Shown: positions 52,493-62,412, counted from the first letter of the stretch. The stretch is DNA of 64,000 nucleotides from Vibrio sinus (GCF_023634645.1 NZ_JAMKMR010000007.1:1-64000); one strand, 5' to 3'. Program-made: numbers and translations. Notes: generated by a model not told the origin, from the sequence alone.

Positions 52493-53140
52493 ATTTATAT
52501 CTCTTTTAAATGTCGTACATCTCTTAGATAAAAATCATCAAGCAGTATTCAAGTCTAGTATAATTAATACCGCTCTTCCTTGCTCATTGGACGTTCGCTA
52601 TATAAGCTCAGTTTCTAGCACCCATTTTTCACTGCCCCACAAGTTTTTCTGCTCTTTGTACATATTCGAAGAACGATGAGCAGAGAGGTGTGTGCCTATT
52701 AAAGGTTATAATGGTTAGTTTTAGGGCAGGTATCGTTGAAAAACCGTCAAACTTTGATCACCTCCGAGATCCTATTCTTAATCTCTATAAAAATGAATGG
52801 ATTAAATAGATCGAAATGAAACTTGTGGTCAATTGAGCCAAATCGAAGCATTTTGCCATTGTATGGACAACCCTTAACCTTACTGAACAGTCAAGTTACC
52901 TCGAGATAAAAATTAAACCAGGCGGCCAAATCATCTAACTGACAAAGAAAATAATATAAGACCAAAAATTTCGAAACAAAATCACAAATACTACCTTTAT
53001 CACCAATTGTCCTGTTTTATCTATGAACTTCATTAGCAACAGCTAATCAAAACGTATATTCTTGGCAAATAGTTATTATTTGCAAACCAGATTCTTTATA
53101 TAACGGCCAAATCCGATATAGATGATAAAGCGAATTATAA
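52493..53140. other. Intergenic region with a 0.22-kb repeat copy
   Basis: 648 bases between divergent genes. Copy B of the direct repeat lies at about 52710-52930. The end is very AT-rich and probably contains the promoter of the His-rich gene and the downstream operon. No gene was recognised. Confidence 0.55.
52710..52930 (+). repeat. Direct repeat, copy B
   Basis: Begins AATGGTTAGTTTTAGGGCAG and includes GATCCTATTCTTAATCTCTA and AATGGATTAAATAGATCGAA. Partner of copy A. It lacks about 12 bases that copy A has near position 50495 (a small indel). Confidence 0.8.
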
Positions 53141-53488
53141 ATGAGTAAAATATCAGAAAAACTATTACTAGTGATATTTATACTAAATTTTTCTTTCTCA
53201 TTCTCAACCCTTGAGACGGTTATCGATCATTTTGAAAACACGCCTGTTTCCGGCTCTATTATTCACTATCACAATAGCTTTTTCAGTGTGTATCCTGACT
53301 CTCATAATATTAATGATAATCATGATATCGAAAATTGCAGTGCTCATCACTGTCATTCAAACCATCAGGCCATTACCAATGGTTCGTTAAGTTTTACAAA
53401 AATCACTTCTACACTATTCATGCTTCAAAAAACGATTTTTTACACCTCCCCTCTCTACTCAATATTTAGACCGCCTATTTCCCTTTAA
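53141..53488 (+). CDS. Small His-rich exported protein
   Basis: A 115-aa protein with a signal peptide or membrane anchor (LLLVIFILNFSFSFS). Its middle is histidine-rich (IIHYHNSFF, DSHNINDNHDIENCSAHHCHSNH), apt for binding metal such as zinc or copper. The ending RPPISL resembles small ORFs found before metal- or siderophore-related genes, a weak similarity from memory. It precedes the DUF1015-SbnA-MATE operon by 65 bases and may be cotranscribed. Confidence 0.6.
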   Translation: MSKISEKLLLVIFILNFSFSFSTLETVIDHFENTPVSGSIIHYHNSFFSVYPDSHNINDNHDIENCSAHHCHSNHQAITNGSLSFTKITSTLFMLQKTIFYTSPLYSIFRPPISL

Positions 53489-53553
53489 ATTATCGAATGA
53501 AATCTTGGTTTTAACCATACGAATTATCGTAGATATCATGACATTTAAAGGAA

Positions 53554-54474
53554 ATGAAAATGGCTCATTTAGACGCATATTATATTTATCGAATCGAAGG
53601 AAATTGGAATAATATTCCCCACCAAGTCACTGGTTTATTATATAACTACCATTGTGATTCATTTTTCGAAAAGCCTATTATCCCACATGAGAACACCAAC
53701 CCAAATAGAGTTGAATCTTTAGAAAAGCTATCACCAAATCTCTACCCACCAAGCTTTTGGATTACTGACAGTAATAACTTCCCTCTAGGCCTGATTAATC
53801 AATGGTTTGATGAGAGCGAGAACAAGATCTCAATTCCTAGTTCAGACGGAATGTCTCACACCATATCGAGATTAGAAGGTCGATTTCAGAACCAGTTAAT
53901 CACCAAAGCGCTCAGCACAGTGCCTAATTTTTTAATTGCCGATGGCCATCACCGATATGAAGCAATAAAACAAAAAAGGTACACAACAGCACTGCCTGTT
54001 TTTGTCATCTCATCCTCTCAAGCCGCATTTCAGTTTAACGAGCTATGTTTCAAGTTGAAGGAAAATACCAACATTGATTGCCTATTAAGTAGGATCTCTG
54101 AAAATTGGCTTACTCAATGCCGAATTGATGAGGCCGATATTAAAATTAACTTTGCTAATAACACATGGGGATTGCGTCTTAAAGAAAATGATCGAAAAAA
54201 CGCAAATATATTTATTTTAGTCTATGAAAAGCTAAAACAAATTAATGAAATCACATCAATAAAGACCTCGCCAGAATGTTCACGGTTTGATAAAGAATGT
54301 GTATCAGTGAAAGTGGTACATTCTAATGTGTCTCATGTTATTCAGGAAGGAGTATCAGGGCGAAGAATGCCTATTAAGTCGACGTGTTTTGGACATAAAC
54401 CGAATGAAAATATTCTACAACACATTGCCAAAGCCTACTCCAACGACTCAATGCTAGAAGGAGCATTATCATGA
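53554..54474 (+). CDS. DUF1015-family protein (SbnI-like serine kinase)
   Basis: A 306-aa cytoplasmic protein. ADGHHRYEAIKQ near residue 129 is the DUF1015 signature, and IYRIEGNWNN...IIPHENTNPNRVESLEKLSPNLYPP its N-terminal half. In Staphylococcus, SbnI of this family makes O-phospho-L-serine for SbnA in siderophore synthesis. The stop overlaps the next gene by four bases (ATGA), so it is translated with an SbnA-like gene here. It is shorter than many DUF1015 proteins (about 400 aa), so whether the kinase activity remains is uncertain. Confidence 0.85.
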   Translation: MKMAHLDAYYIYRIEGNWNNIPHQVTGLLYNYHCDSFFEKPIIPHENTNPNRVESLEKLSPNLYPPSFWITDSNNFPLGLINQWFDESENKISIPSSDGMSHTISRLEGRFQNQLITKALSTVPNFLIADGHHRYEAIKQKRYTTALPVFVISSSQAAFQFNELCFKLKENTNIDCLLSRISENWLTQCRIDEADIKINFANNTWGLRLKENDRKNANIFILVYEKLKQINEITSIKTSPECSRFDKECVSVKVVHSNVSHVIQEGVSGRRMPIKSTCFGHKPNENILQHIAKAYSNDSMLEGALS

Positions 54475-55577
54475 GCATCACTAACCCTATCCAGACTAAC
54501 ATCGTATATCGCCACAAGCTGCTCGCAAATTCAGTATCAGAAGCAGTGGGCAATGTTCCTTTTATTAAACTTAATCGAATTCATACGTTATGTTTAAATA
54601 ATGATTTCTACGTAAAAATGGACTCTTGCAATCCTACCGGTAGTATCAAAGACAAAAATGCAGCGTTTTTAATAAGCCAAGCTGAGCAAAAAGGTCTATT
54701 ACAACCGAATGGTACAATTATAGAATCCAGCTCAGGCAATTTTGGCATGTCACTGGCAAGTATTGGGGCCTCTAAGGGCTATCGAGTGATCATTGTAATT
54801 GACGCCAAAACTCCGCCTCCAGTCATCAAGATGTTAAAAGCTTATGGCGCACAGCTAGAAGAAGTCCCCTTATCTTTTGCCGACAAAGCGGGCTCGATGC
54901 AAAAAGCTCGTATGGCCCATGCCAAAAAACTCGCCGATGCTATTCCAGGCTCCTTTTATCCATGCCAGCACCTTAATCCCGACAACCCCCTCGCACACTA
55001 TTATTATACGGCGTTTGAAATTTCGAATGCGTTTGAACAACAACCCGATGCCATCGTTGTTGGGATCAGTACCGCCGGGCAACTGTCAGGGACCGCTCAG
55101 TATTTTAGAGTCCATAGTCCGCGAACAGAAATCGTCGCGGTCGATGTTGCTGGCTCTGGCATCTTTGGTAAACCAAGACATCCTTATAAAATGACGGGGC
55201 TTGGCCTGTCTTTTGTTCCTCCCGCATTTAATCGTAGTGATATCGACTACGCCTATAACGTCACAGATCAAATGGCCTTTTCTATGTGTCACCACTTAGG
55301 CAAAAAGGAGGGGTTATTGTTAGGCGCATCTACCGGAGCCATCGTCAGCGCAGGGCTTGCGTACGCCGCACAGAAAAAATCTCAACAAACAACGGTGGTA
55401 CTTATCAACCCAGATAGAGCGGATCGCTATCTGGATACGGTTTACAACCATGAATGGTTAGCCCAAGCCAACGTGCAGCTCTTCAACGAACATCAGTTAC
55501 AACAACATATTGATGATTTGTCTCCAATCTATTGCCCCAATCAGGCTAAGGAGGTAACAGTAGATGCGATCTCGTAA
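54471..55577 (+). CDS. SbnA-like PLP-dependent synthase
   Basis: A 368-aa beta-substituting PLP enzyme related to cysteine synthase. NPTGSIKDKNAAFL holds the PLP lysine, ESSSGNFGMSLA the substrate-binding loop, GISTAGQLSGTAQYFR the PLP phosphate loop, and INPDRADRYLDTVYN is the tail seen in SbnA-type 2,3-diaminopropionate enzymes. SbnA condenses O-phosphoserine with glutamate to form ACEGA. It overlaps the DUF1015 gene by 4 bases and the exporter gene by 14, so the three form one operon. No SbnB-type dehydrogenase, which would release diaminopropionate, is present. Confidence 0.88.
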   Translation: MSITNPIQTNIVYRHKLLANSVSEAVGNVPFIKLNRIHTLCLNNDFYVKMDSCNPTGSIKDKNAAFLISQAEQKGLLQPNGTIIESSSGNFGMSLASIGASKGYRVIIVIDAKTPPPVIKMLKAYGAQLEEVPLSFADKAGSMQKARMAHAKKLADAIPGSFYPCQHLNPDNPLAHYYYTAFEISNAFEQQPDAIVVGISTAGQLSGTAQYFRVHSPRTEIVAVDVAGSGIFGKPRHPYKMTGLGLSFVPPAFNRSDIDYAYNVTDQMAFSMCHHLGKKEGLLLGASTGAIVSAGLAYAAQKKSQQTTVVLINPDRADRYLDTVYNHEWLAQANVQLFNEHQLQQHIDDLSPIYCPNQAKEVTVDAIS

Positions 55578-56856
55578 TCGGCGTTACCTCAAAGAGCTGG
55601 CGCCTGCGTCTTTAAGCGATATGGTGATGGCCTTAGGCGATCCGATTATCATTTTCGTCTTGGCCTCACTGCCCAACAGTACCCAGAGCCTAGCCGCCTT
55701 TGCGCTAGGCAAAGGCATTGCCGTTTTCTTTGAAAGCCCAATCATCTCGGTACTGCCCGTATCGAACCTATTATCAGTAGCAAAGAAAAGTCGAGAGGTG
55801 TTGTTTCGCTTTGTGTTGACATTAGGTTTGATACTGACTCTAAGCATGTTGCTGCTCTCATTATTGCCCGAACTCGGCTGGTTCATGTCTGTTCAATCTG
55901 GCGTTTGGGAACAAGCGTCATTGATGGTCTTACTGCTGTGTCCTTGGCCTTTGATGATCGCACTAAGGCGTTACTGGCAGGGGCAAATACTTCATGCGGG
56001 GTATTCTGCCGATATCGCCAAAGGCGCTATTTTAAGATGCCTAGTCTTAATTGGTGTCTCCTTTTCCATCACGCTTGTTTCCACTTCAAGCGCGATCATT
56101 GTCGCTGGCGCATTGTTAACGGGCGTATTGGTAGAGCTGATATACGTTCGTTACCGCGTGCGTCGTTTCAAACCCACCGATGCGGGAGTTGATCCCGCAT
56201 TACCCACCGACATGAGAACCATGGGGCGTTACTATTGGCCATTAGCACAATCGATGATCACATTATGGGGAGCTCGCTTGATGCTACCCATTTTGATTGC
56301 CTTTTTGGGAGAGCTAGAACTCGCGGCATGGGCGGCAGCATGGATGCTGGTGATCAGTATCAGCAATGGAGTACGGATGCTGCAACAGTTGGTCATCCGT
56401 CACTTGCAAGCATGTCCAGACAATAAGCGGGGAATCGAGAGAAGACACTTGTTTCGTTTTTCATTATTGGTCGGGATAGGTTTTAGTGTCACTCTAGGGT
56501 TTATCGCCTTTTCCTCATTGGGGCAATCATTGATGCTACTTTATGTCAGCGGCGATACACAGCTTACCCATGCCATGCACCCAGTGTTGGTTGTCTTACT
56601 GATTTTGCCGATGTTGATGGCAGTTCAGTACTACTTTATGGCATTGCTAATGTTAAAAAATGCAACGAACTCCATCGGTAAAGCCGCCTTTGTGGCCAAT
56701 CTTTATATGGTCGTCGGTGTGGCGTTAATTGTATGGTTTCATCTGCCATTATATACCATCGCGATCCAAGTGGCGCTCGCTATGCTGCTAGAAGTTGTCT
56801 TGTTAGGGGGAGCAACAAAAAGCCGAAAATTAGTCACTATACAACCACGGAGCTAG
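55564..56856 (+). CDS. MATE/MOP-superfamily exporter
   Basis: A 430-aa membrane protein with about twelve hydrophobic helices. The N-terminus (LKELAPASLSDMVMALGDPIIIFVLA) and GKGIAVFFESPIISVLPVSNLLS fit the MATE/MOP flippase family, with possible likeness to ANKH-type proteins. It begins within the synthase gene behind a strong AAGGAGG ribosome binding site and is followed by a clear terminator, so it is the last gene of the operon. It is expected to export the synthase product or a derivative; substrate unproven. Confidence 0.85.
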   Translation: MRSRNRRYLKELAPASLSDMVMALGDPIIIFVLASLPNSTQSLAAFALGKGIAVFFESPIISVLPVSNLLSVAKKSREVLFRFVLTLGLILTLSMLLLSLLPELGWFMSVQSGVWEQASLMVLLLCPWPLMIALRRYWQGQILHAGYSADIAKGAILRCLVLIGVSFSITLVSTSSAIIVAGALLTGVLVELIYVRYRVRRFKPTDAGVDPALPTDMRTMGRYYWPLAQSMITLWGARLMLPILIAFLGELELAAWAAAWMLVISISNGVRMLQQLVIRHLQACPDNKRGIERRHLFRFSLLVGIGFSVTLGFIAFSSLGQSLMLLYVSGDTQLTHAMHPVLVVLLILPMLMAVQYYFMALLMLKNATNSIGKAAFVANLYMVVGVALIVWFHLPLYTIAIQVALAMLLEVVLLGGATKSRKLVTIQPRS

Positions 56857-56940
56857 CGCCATATTCGGCTGATTTTAGAACGAAGCATCCTATAAATCGT
56901 ATTGAACTCCGGCTTCCATGAATGGCTTGGCCAGTGAACT

Positions 56941-56973
56941 GCCCCCAATAGTTGAACACCAATTATTGGGGGC
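56941..56973 (+). terminator. Intrinsic terminator after the exporter gene
   Basis: GCCCCCAATA and TATTGGGGGC form a perfect 10-bp stem with a 13-base loop followed by TTTT. The flanking sequence (AACTGCCCCCAATAGTTGAAC) also recalls ends of some IS3-family elements, which was not verified. Confidence 0.7.
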
Positions 56974-57017
56974 TTTTACTTTAGATGCGTTGTAGCACGT
57001 CAAATCAATGAGGCGCT

Positions 57018-57926
57018 CTACTCTCCACCCAACTTCGCATCCAACGCCTGCCTGACAAAACCACTGCTTTTTTGCAACAGCGATTGAGCTTCCGTGCTAT
57101 CCAAGCCAGCTAACAGCATAACAATGGCGGTTTTACAGTGATGGTCGCATGCGTTGAGCGCTTCCTCTGCTTGCTCCCTGGTACACTCAGTCGCTTCCAT
57201 TACAATTCGTTTTTGGCGCTCAACCAATTTCGCGTTGGTTGCTTCTACGTCAACCATTAAATTGCCATATACTTTTCCGCAGCGAATCATAGCACCTGTA
57301 GTGAGCATGTTTAAAACGAGCTTTTGTGCCGTCCCTGCTTTCATTCGAGAAGAGCCTGTCACCACCTCCGCACCAACGATAGGCGTGATAGCAAATTCAG
57401 CAAGTTGAGACATTGCAGAATCAGGATTACAACTCACACTGACTACTTTGGCATTTAGAGAGCGCGCATACTCCATAGAGCCCAGCACATAAGGTGTTCG
57501 CCCGCTGGCCGCAATGCCAACCAACACGTCAGCACTAGAGAACTGTATCTCTTGCAGATCCTGAATACCAAGCTCTTTACTGTCTTCAGCATTTTCAACG
57601 GAGCGAGTGATCGCTTGTTGACCACCAGCGATAATTCCAATTACTTGATCTGGTTTGGTTCCATAGGTGGGTGGGCATTCACTCGCATCTAAAATTCCAA
57701 GACGTCCAGACGTACCTGCCCCGATATAAATCAGTCGTCCCCCCTGGGAGAAAGCAGAGGCAATAGAATCAACCGCAGCTGCGATTTCTGGTAGCGTTTG
57801 CTCGACGGCAAGCGCTACTTTTTGGTCTTCTTGGTTGATCACGCTCAGCATGTCCAATGTCGAGAGAGTATCGATATTTTCACTGGCGATATTGCGGCTT
57901 TCGGTAACTAAACGGGTTAAATCCAT
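57018..57926 (-). CDS. murQ: N-acetylmuramic acid 6-phosphate etherase
   Basis: A 302-aa SIS-fold enzyme close to E. coli MurQ (298 aa). [25 protein letters not shown] is the family signature, [18 protein letters not shown] the second landmark, and [15 protein letters not shown] the third. It cleaves the lactyl ether of MurNAc-6-phosphate during peptidoglycan recycling. No PTS transporter (MurP) adjoins it here. Start at [12 protein letters not shown], behind AGGGCCAACC. Confidence 0.95.
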   Translation of the reverse strand: MDLTRLVTESRNIASENIDTLSTLDMLSVINQEDQKVALAVEQTLPEIAAAVDSIASAFSQGGRLIYIGAGTSGRLGILDASECPPTYGTKPDQVIGIIAGGQQAITRSVENAEDSKELGIQDLQEIQFSSADVLVGIAASGRTPYVLGSMEYARSLNAKVVSVSCNPDSAMSQLAEFAITPIVGAEVVTGSSRMKAGTAQKLVLNMLTTGAMIRCGKVYGNLMVDVEATNAKLVERQKRIVMEATECTREQAEEALNACDHHCKTAIVMLLAGLDSTEAQSLLQKSSGFVRQALDAKLGGE

Positions 57927-58032
57927 GGTTGGCCCTAGCATAAAGATGATCTCAATAGGTAGAGAGTAATTGACTAGGGTAGTCAAATACAGTGTTCATG
58001 CACTCAACTGAGAAGCGAAACAGCCAGCGTTT

Positions 58033-59058
58033 TCAAGACGCTTTAGCGACACCAAACCTTTTATCGTAAGACAGGGCTAGATAAGAAACGAGATAAGCAC
58101 TGGCCACCCCCACAATATCGCCAACAAACACATCGAATAAGCGATGCTCACCCATCAATACACTTTGCGCAACACCGCCAGCTGCAAGCGCAACCAACAT
58201 AGAGCGTAAACCATAGGCCACGGGATATTTTGGAATACATAATGTCGCGATGATCAATATCCCAGCAAAATCATAGAATACGGCTGGAATGGGCATGGAG
58301 AGTAGAATAACGGTCGCTGCGGCTAAACCAAATGCCGCACCACCAACCCGGTGAACCAACTTAAGGTGCATGCTAGTGAACTCGCCGGTTATCACCGCAA
58401 CCGATGACCAAATGACCCAGTTTGATTCGGGTACATGATAGTAACGAACAAAAATTGTTGTCAAAAAGACGGCAATGGTAATGGATACCACAGTCCACAC
58501 CGCTTGTGGATTCCATTTGGGCATCACTAAAGTATGCCACTTCCATACCACTTGGTGCCTGTCATCAAAGCTGCAGACAATAAAATGCACGATGGTAGGA
58601 CCAACTAGAGCCACCAATGCCCAAATGACGAGATCCATACCATGTTGGCTAATATTGAAACCTGCGTGTTCGCTCAAAGCGATGGAAAGGTATAACGTCG
58701 GAATTAATGTAAAGCTACCCAATGTCCGGTAAGGCTTACCGAACACGCTAAGTCCCATACATAGCAGTGCCCATAGTGTTACTACGCAGGCATAAATCCA
58801 AAAACTGGGCTGCACACAGAGCAAAAGCACGATACCCAACATGATCACTATCCAATGCAACACGATAGCAGACATGCCCCAACGGAACGTTCTCAACACG
58901 TGGTAAAGAGAGAAACTCGCCAGCGCAAACTCGATCCCCATTTCATCTCCCGTGAACCAATAATAAATAAAACACGGCAGAATACTAAGTACAACCCAAG
59001 ACACTTTCTTGGTGAAGTCATTATTTATAAGGTATCTCGCTGATAAGTAAGCCATCAT
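58033..59058 (-). CDS. FUSC-family membrane protein
   Basis: A 341-aa protein with about ten membrane helices. GEFTSMHLKLVHRVGGAAFGLAAATVILL matches the FUSC/aromatic-acid exporter motif (R-x-x-GT-x-x-G), with an Asp/Lys-rich cytoplasmic loop before the second half. Members export aromatic acids or related compounds. It lacks the soluble partner domain of full-length FUSC proteins. The GTG start three codons earlier is possible; the ATG has GGAG at 8 bases. Its neighbour is an aromatic amino-acid permease. Confidence 0.8.
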   Translation of the reverse strand: MMAYLSARYLINNDFTKKVSWVVLSILPCFIYYWFTGDEMGIEFALASFSLYHVLRTFRWGMSAIVLHWIVIMLGIVLLLCVQPSFWIYACVVTLWALLCMGLSVFGKPYRTLGSFTLIPTLYLSIALSEHAGFNISQHGMDLVIWALVALVGPTIVHFIVCSFDDRHQVVWKWHTLVMPKWNPQAVWTVVSITIAVFLTTIFVRYYHVPESNWVIWSSVAVITGEFTSMHLKLVHRVGGAAFGLAAATVILLSMPIPAVFYDFAGILIIATLCIPKYPVAYGLRSMLVALAAGGVAQSVLMGEHRLFDVFVGDIVGVASAYLVSYLALSYDKRFGVAKAS

Positions 59059-59320
59059 ATCTTCCACTCCAAACTGTGCATCATGTGAAAGCCGAACTAA
59101 AGAGAGTTATATGTTATTTTTTCTAAAAGTAATACCAATAGAAGACGAAACTATTAGACTAAAAACAAGGCATAAATCCAATCAATTCTGTTGATATAAA
59201 AACTTTCACATATTGTATGATAGCGAATAAAGGTAAATAGAATAATCAGTATTAATAAACCTTGTTGTTAGAAAAAATAACAAATACCAAAATCGGTGCG
59301 AATCGCTAGTAAACAACGAA

Positions 59321-59354
59321 AAAAGCGGCTGCCAAATCAATGACAACCGCTTTT
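59321..59354 (-). terminator. Terminator of the aromatic amino-acid permease gene
   Basis: AAAAGCGG and CCGCTTTT bracket a paired inner stem (TTGTCA/TGGCAG type). Read on the minus strand it is followed by TTTTT, about 20 bases past the permease stop. Confidence 0.75.
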
Positions 59355-59371
59355 GTTTAAGAGATATTTGA

Positions 59372-60613
59372 CTAATGAAGAACAGGTAACATGTTCCAGC
59401 TCGCCATAAAACTTAGCGATAGCAGCACGATACCAAAGATGACCAAGATGGTAAGTAGAGGTACGCCACCTGAGACTTTAAATGCGCCAGAAGCATCCGC
59501 CAATTTGTTTTGACGACGAATAGACACAGCCATTGCGACTGGCAGGAATACCAAGACCACAGCTAGGCTGGCAGCAGCATAATCTAACGCCACCTGAAAT
59601 AAAGTCGGCGCAAACAGCACCAATGCCAATGGTGGCAAGTAGGTCAACAGTGCACCTTTACCATTACCACATTTGGTTTGGCTATCTAATTTGAAGATAT
59701 CGGACAAATAATCTTTCAGCGCCATAGTGACCGTTAAGAAGGAAGTCGTCACTGCAACATTCGTAAACACATCCATGACTTTATGGCTCCAACGCAACGA
59801 ACCTTGTGAGCCTAACATAGTGAATAGAGCGCCTACGTCACCGCTGCTGTGGGTATGCAAAAAGCTAGAATAGCTGGTATGACCAAATCGAGGCAAAATC
59901 CCTAAAGTCACACAAAGCCACAAGCTATAGAGAAGAAACGGAATCAAACTACCAACCACAATGGCAATTTTAAGCTGTTTAATATCCTGCTCTAGATAGT
60001 TGTACATGCTAGGCACAATGACTTGAAAACCGAACGCGAAAAACAGCACAGGTACGGCATACCAAAAATACGGCAGCGTATGTTTAAAATCGAAGAGGTT
60101 CGCGTGAGTCACATCAGGCATCAAAATTGCCACCAATACGATAAAGCTAATCCCTTTGATTGAAAGCAAGGTTCTGTTTGCTAAATCAACCGAACGGTGG
60201 CCAAAACAAACAATAGCGCCCAACACAATCGCAAACACCAAACTAGACACCCAATAAGGCAATGTCACACCACCTTGTTTGAGCAACGCACTCAACATGG
60301 AAGTACCGCCACTCAGATAGGCAGAAGACACAGCATACATAAGGATTAAATAAGCCACCATACAGACAACTTGGCCTACACGACCTAGCGTCTTGCTGCA
60401 CATAGTGTCGAAATTGATGTTTTTGATCTTAAGCTTGGCAAGCACTTCAACGAGTAGTAGAGCTGTAACGACAGAAATGATCCAAGTAATGCCAAGTGAA
60501 ATAACAGTAGGAATAAACCCTAAGCCTGCCGTTGATAAAGGTAAAGCCAAAATCCCTGCACCAACACATGTGCCGGTAATAATTAATATGGCTCCTATGG
60601 TTTTCGATTCCAT
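59372..60613 (-). CDS. tyrP: Aromatic amino-acid permease (TyrP/Mtr-type, HAAAP family)
   Basis: A 413-aa, eleven-helix transporter. The N-terminus (TIGAILIITGTCVGAGILALPLSTAGLGFIP) is the family signature, and AVPVLFFAFGFQVIVPSMYNYL its central helix. It imports tyrosine or tryptophan with protons. Which of the two is not settled; the gene name is by similarity. ATG preferred to an upstream TTG. Monocistronic, ending at its own terminator. Confidence 0.85.
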   Translation of the reverse strand: MESKTIGAILIITGTCVGAGILALPLSTAGLGFIPTVISLGITWIISVVTALLLVEVLAKLKIKNINFDTMCSKTLGRVGQVVCMVAYLILMYAVSSAYLSGGTSMLSALLKQGGVTLPYWVSSLVFAIVLGAIVCFGHRSVDLANRTLLSIKGISFIVLVAILMPDVTHANLFDFKHTLPYFWYAVPVLFFAFGFQVIVPSMYNYLEQDIKQLKIAIVVGSLIPFLLYSLWLCVTLGILPRFGHTSYSSFLHTHSSGDVGALFTMLGSQGSLRWSHKVMDVFTNVAVTTSFLTVTMALKDYLSDIFKLDSQTKCGNGKGALLTYLPPLALVLFAPTLFQVALDYAAASLAVVLVFLPVAMAVSIRRQNKLADASGAFKVSGGVPLLTILVIFGIVLLSLSFMASWNMLPVLH

Positions 60614-61009
60614 CAAATTCTCACTTTATAAATTGAATAATACAGACTATTAATATATGTCTTATCAATAGGTAACTATTGTCTAGAAATTAAAATAGAG
60701 GGGAGTATCCAATAAGCGAGGAGGCATGAAAATCTATAATAACTTACATCTCTGTAAGCTAAACTAACATATTATTCTGAATTACCAAAAATTTAGCTCA
60801 ATAAACAACCGATCAACAGAATTAAATTCTACACCAAACGAATTATCTCTCAAACATTAATTTTGCTTATTGGTATTTGTGCATATTCATTATTCAGAAA
60901 ACATGTCCAAAATGAGTTTGCATGGTGTAATTGATCAATGTAGCTTGTATCATGTTGCTTAATTTACCTCCACTTTCCTCACTGTCACTCAACTGAGCCT
61001 TCATCTTCT
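60614..61009. other. Intergenic region between divergent transporters
   Basis: 396 bases between the permease and MFS genes, AT-rich, with AT palindromic stretches. It holds both promoters; no operator (for example a TyrR box) was recognised. Confidence 0.4.
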
Positions 61010-62284
61010 ATGCAATTACGTAAAAACATCATACACACCCTCAAAACGTCTTTTGGCAATGCCATAGAATGGTATGACTTCTGCTTGTTTGGCTATTTCT
61101 CTGCCACCATTGGCAAACTGTTTTTCCCTACAGAAAGCGCATACAGTAGCCTGCTGATCGCGTTTGCGACCTTCGCTGTGGGATTCATGGCTCGCCCGCT
61201 AGGAGGCATTATCTTTGGTTGGGTTGGAGATCGAGTAGGGCGCTACTTTAGTATGAACCTTGCGATCATCATTATGGGTTTGTCGACGCTGTTTATCGCC
61301 TTCTTGCCTGCTTACTCATCCATTGGCATCTTGGCGCCTATTTTGTTGGTTGTAATTAGAATTATTCAGGGCATCTCCGCTGGCGGACAATATGCTAATT
61401 TGTTGGTCGTGACAGCAGAAAATAAACAGCTAAAAAACACTGGCTTTTACTCGGGCATCGCCATCACTGTATCCCTCATTGGCTTCTTACTTGCTTCTGG
61501 CACCAGCTATTTGGTCTTGAATTTCACCCCGCCAAGCCTTGAACATTATGCGTGGAGAATGACTTTCTTCTTTGGTGGCGTGCTGCTTGCTATCTATTTG
61601 CTGATCATTCGTTCACAGTTTAACAATAGCGAAGTTAGCTTCAATGACCGCTCCAATGCACCAAACACCAATACCTACAAGCACTTATGGAAGGAGCATA
61701 AGCTTAGCTTTATGATCGTAGTATTGTTTAGCGCGTCACTGGGGGGAATGTTCTATATCGATTTTGTTTACTTCGTTACTTTTTTCAACCAATACAGCCA
61801 CCTATCCATGAGTCAGTCTCTGACTTTAAATACCATCTCGCTGCTGTTTGCCTGCCTGCTTTATCCTATGTTTGGATTACTGTCTGATAAATATGGTCGA
61901 GCCAAAATGACGCTATATGGCATTGTTGTTCATATTGTTCTGCTTTACCCGGCCATTCACTTAGTTTTATCACAAAATATCGTGAGCATGGCGTTTGGCT
62001 TATTACTGCTAGTGGTTCTAGGCTGCTGGGTTCAAGGTGCGATAACACCCATTTTTTCAGAAATATTTCCGCGAGACGTGCGCAGTAGCGGATGCTGTGC
62101 AAGTTACGGCATTGGTGCTGCCATCAGTGGCTTCTCTCCAATGCTCGCCACCCAACTCGACCACAGTTTTTCCAATGGCTTCGTGTATATCTTTGCTGGT
62201 GCCCTGATTATTGGCGCGGGTTGCGCCATTCTATTGATGATGAGAAATACATCAAACAACTCGCTCATTGCGCAGCAAAGTTGA
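61010..62284 (+). CDS. MFS transporter, metabolite/H+ symporter family
   Basis: A 424-aa, twelve-helix MFS protein. SFGNAIEWYDFCLFGYFSATIG is the MHS (ProP/KgtP/ShiA) signature, and GWVGDRVGRYFSMNL the loop 2-3 motif (GxxxDRxGR). It imports a small metabolite such as proline, betaine, a dicarboxylate or an aromatic acid; specificity unknown. The start ATG has no strong ribosome binding site (CTTCATCTTCT precedes it). It is monocistronic. Confidence 0.9.
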   Translation: MQLRKNIIHTLKTSFGNAIEWYDFCLFGYFSATIGKLFFPTESAYSSLLIAFATFAVGFMARPLGGIIFGWVGDRVGRYFSMNLAIIIMGLSTLFIAFLPAYSSIGILAPILLVVIRIIQGISAGGQYANLLVVTAENKQLKNTGFYSGIAITVSLIGFLLASGTSYLVLNFTPPSLEHYAWRMTFFFGGVLLAIYLLIIRSQFNNSEVSFNDRSNAPNTNTYKHLWKEHKLSFMIVVLFSASLGGMFYIDFVYFVTFFNQYSHLSMSQSLTLNTISLLFACLLYPMFGLLSDKYGRAKMTLYGIVVHIVLLYPAIHLVLSQNIVSMAFGLLLLVVLGCWVQGAITPIFSEIFPRDVRSSGCCASYGIGAAISGFSPMLATQLDHSFSNGFVYIFAGALIIGAGCAILLMMRNTSNNSLIAQQS

Positions 62285-62412
62285 TAAGCTCAAAAGCCAG
62301 TTCGGCAAAAGAGCGGTATTTGGCTTGATACTTAATCGGGGGGTTATCAGGAGCATTGCCACCAAATACCGCTTGGAACCGTAACATAATGCTGCCATTT
62401 GCATCAGGAAAA
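62266..62412 (-). pseudogene. Possible remnant of a peptidase C-terminal segment
   Basis: Minus-strand frame reading LFFPDANGSIMLRFQAVFGGNAPDN...YQAKYRSFAELAFEL. It resembles a conserved part of S46-family dipeptidyl peptidases (FYPDANSTLRLTYG...) from memory. It has no start and is unconnected to a full gene. Weak evidence. Confidence 0.3.

Noticed and set aside
56941..56973. IS3-family end at the exporter terminator
   Set aside because: A short match to remembered IS ends only; no transposase fragment or second end was found, so it is treated as a terminator.
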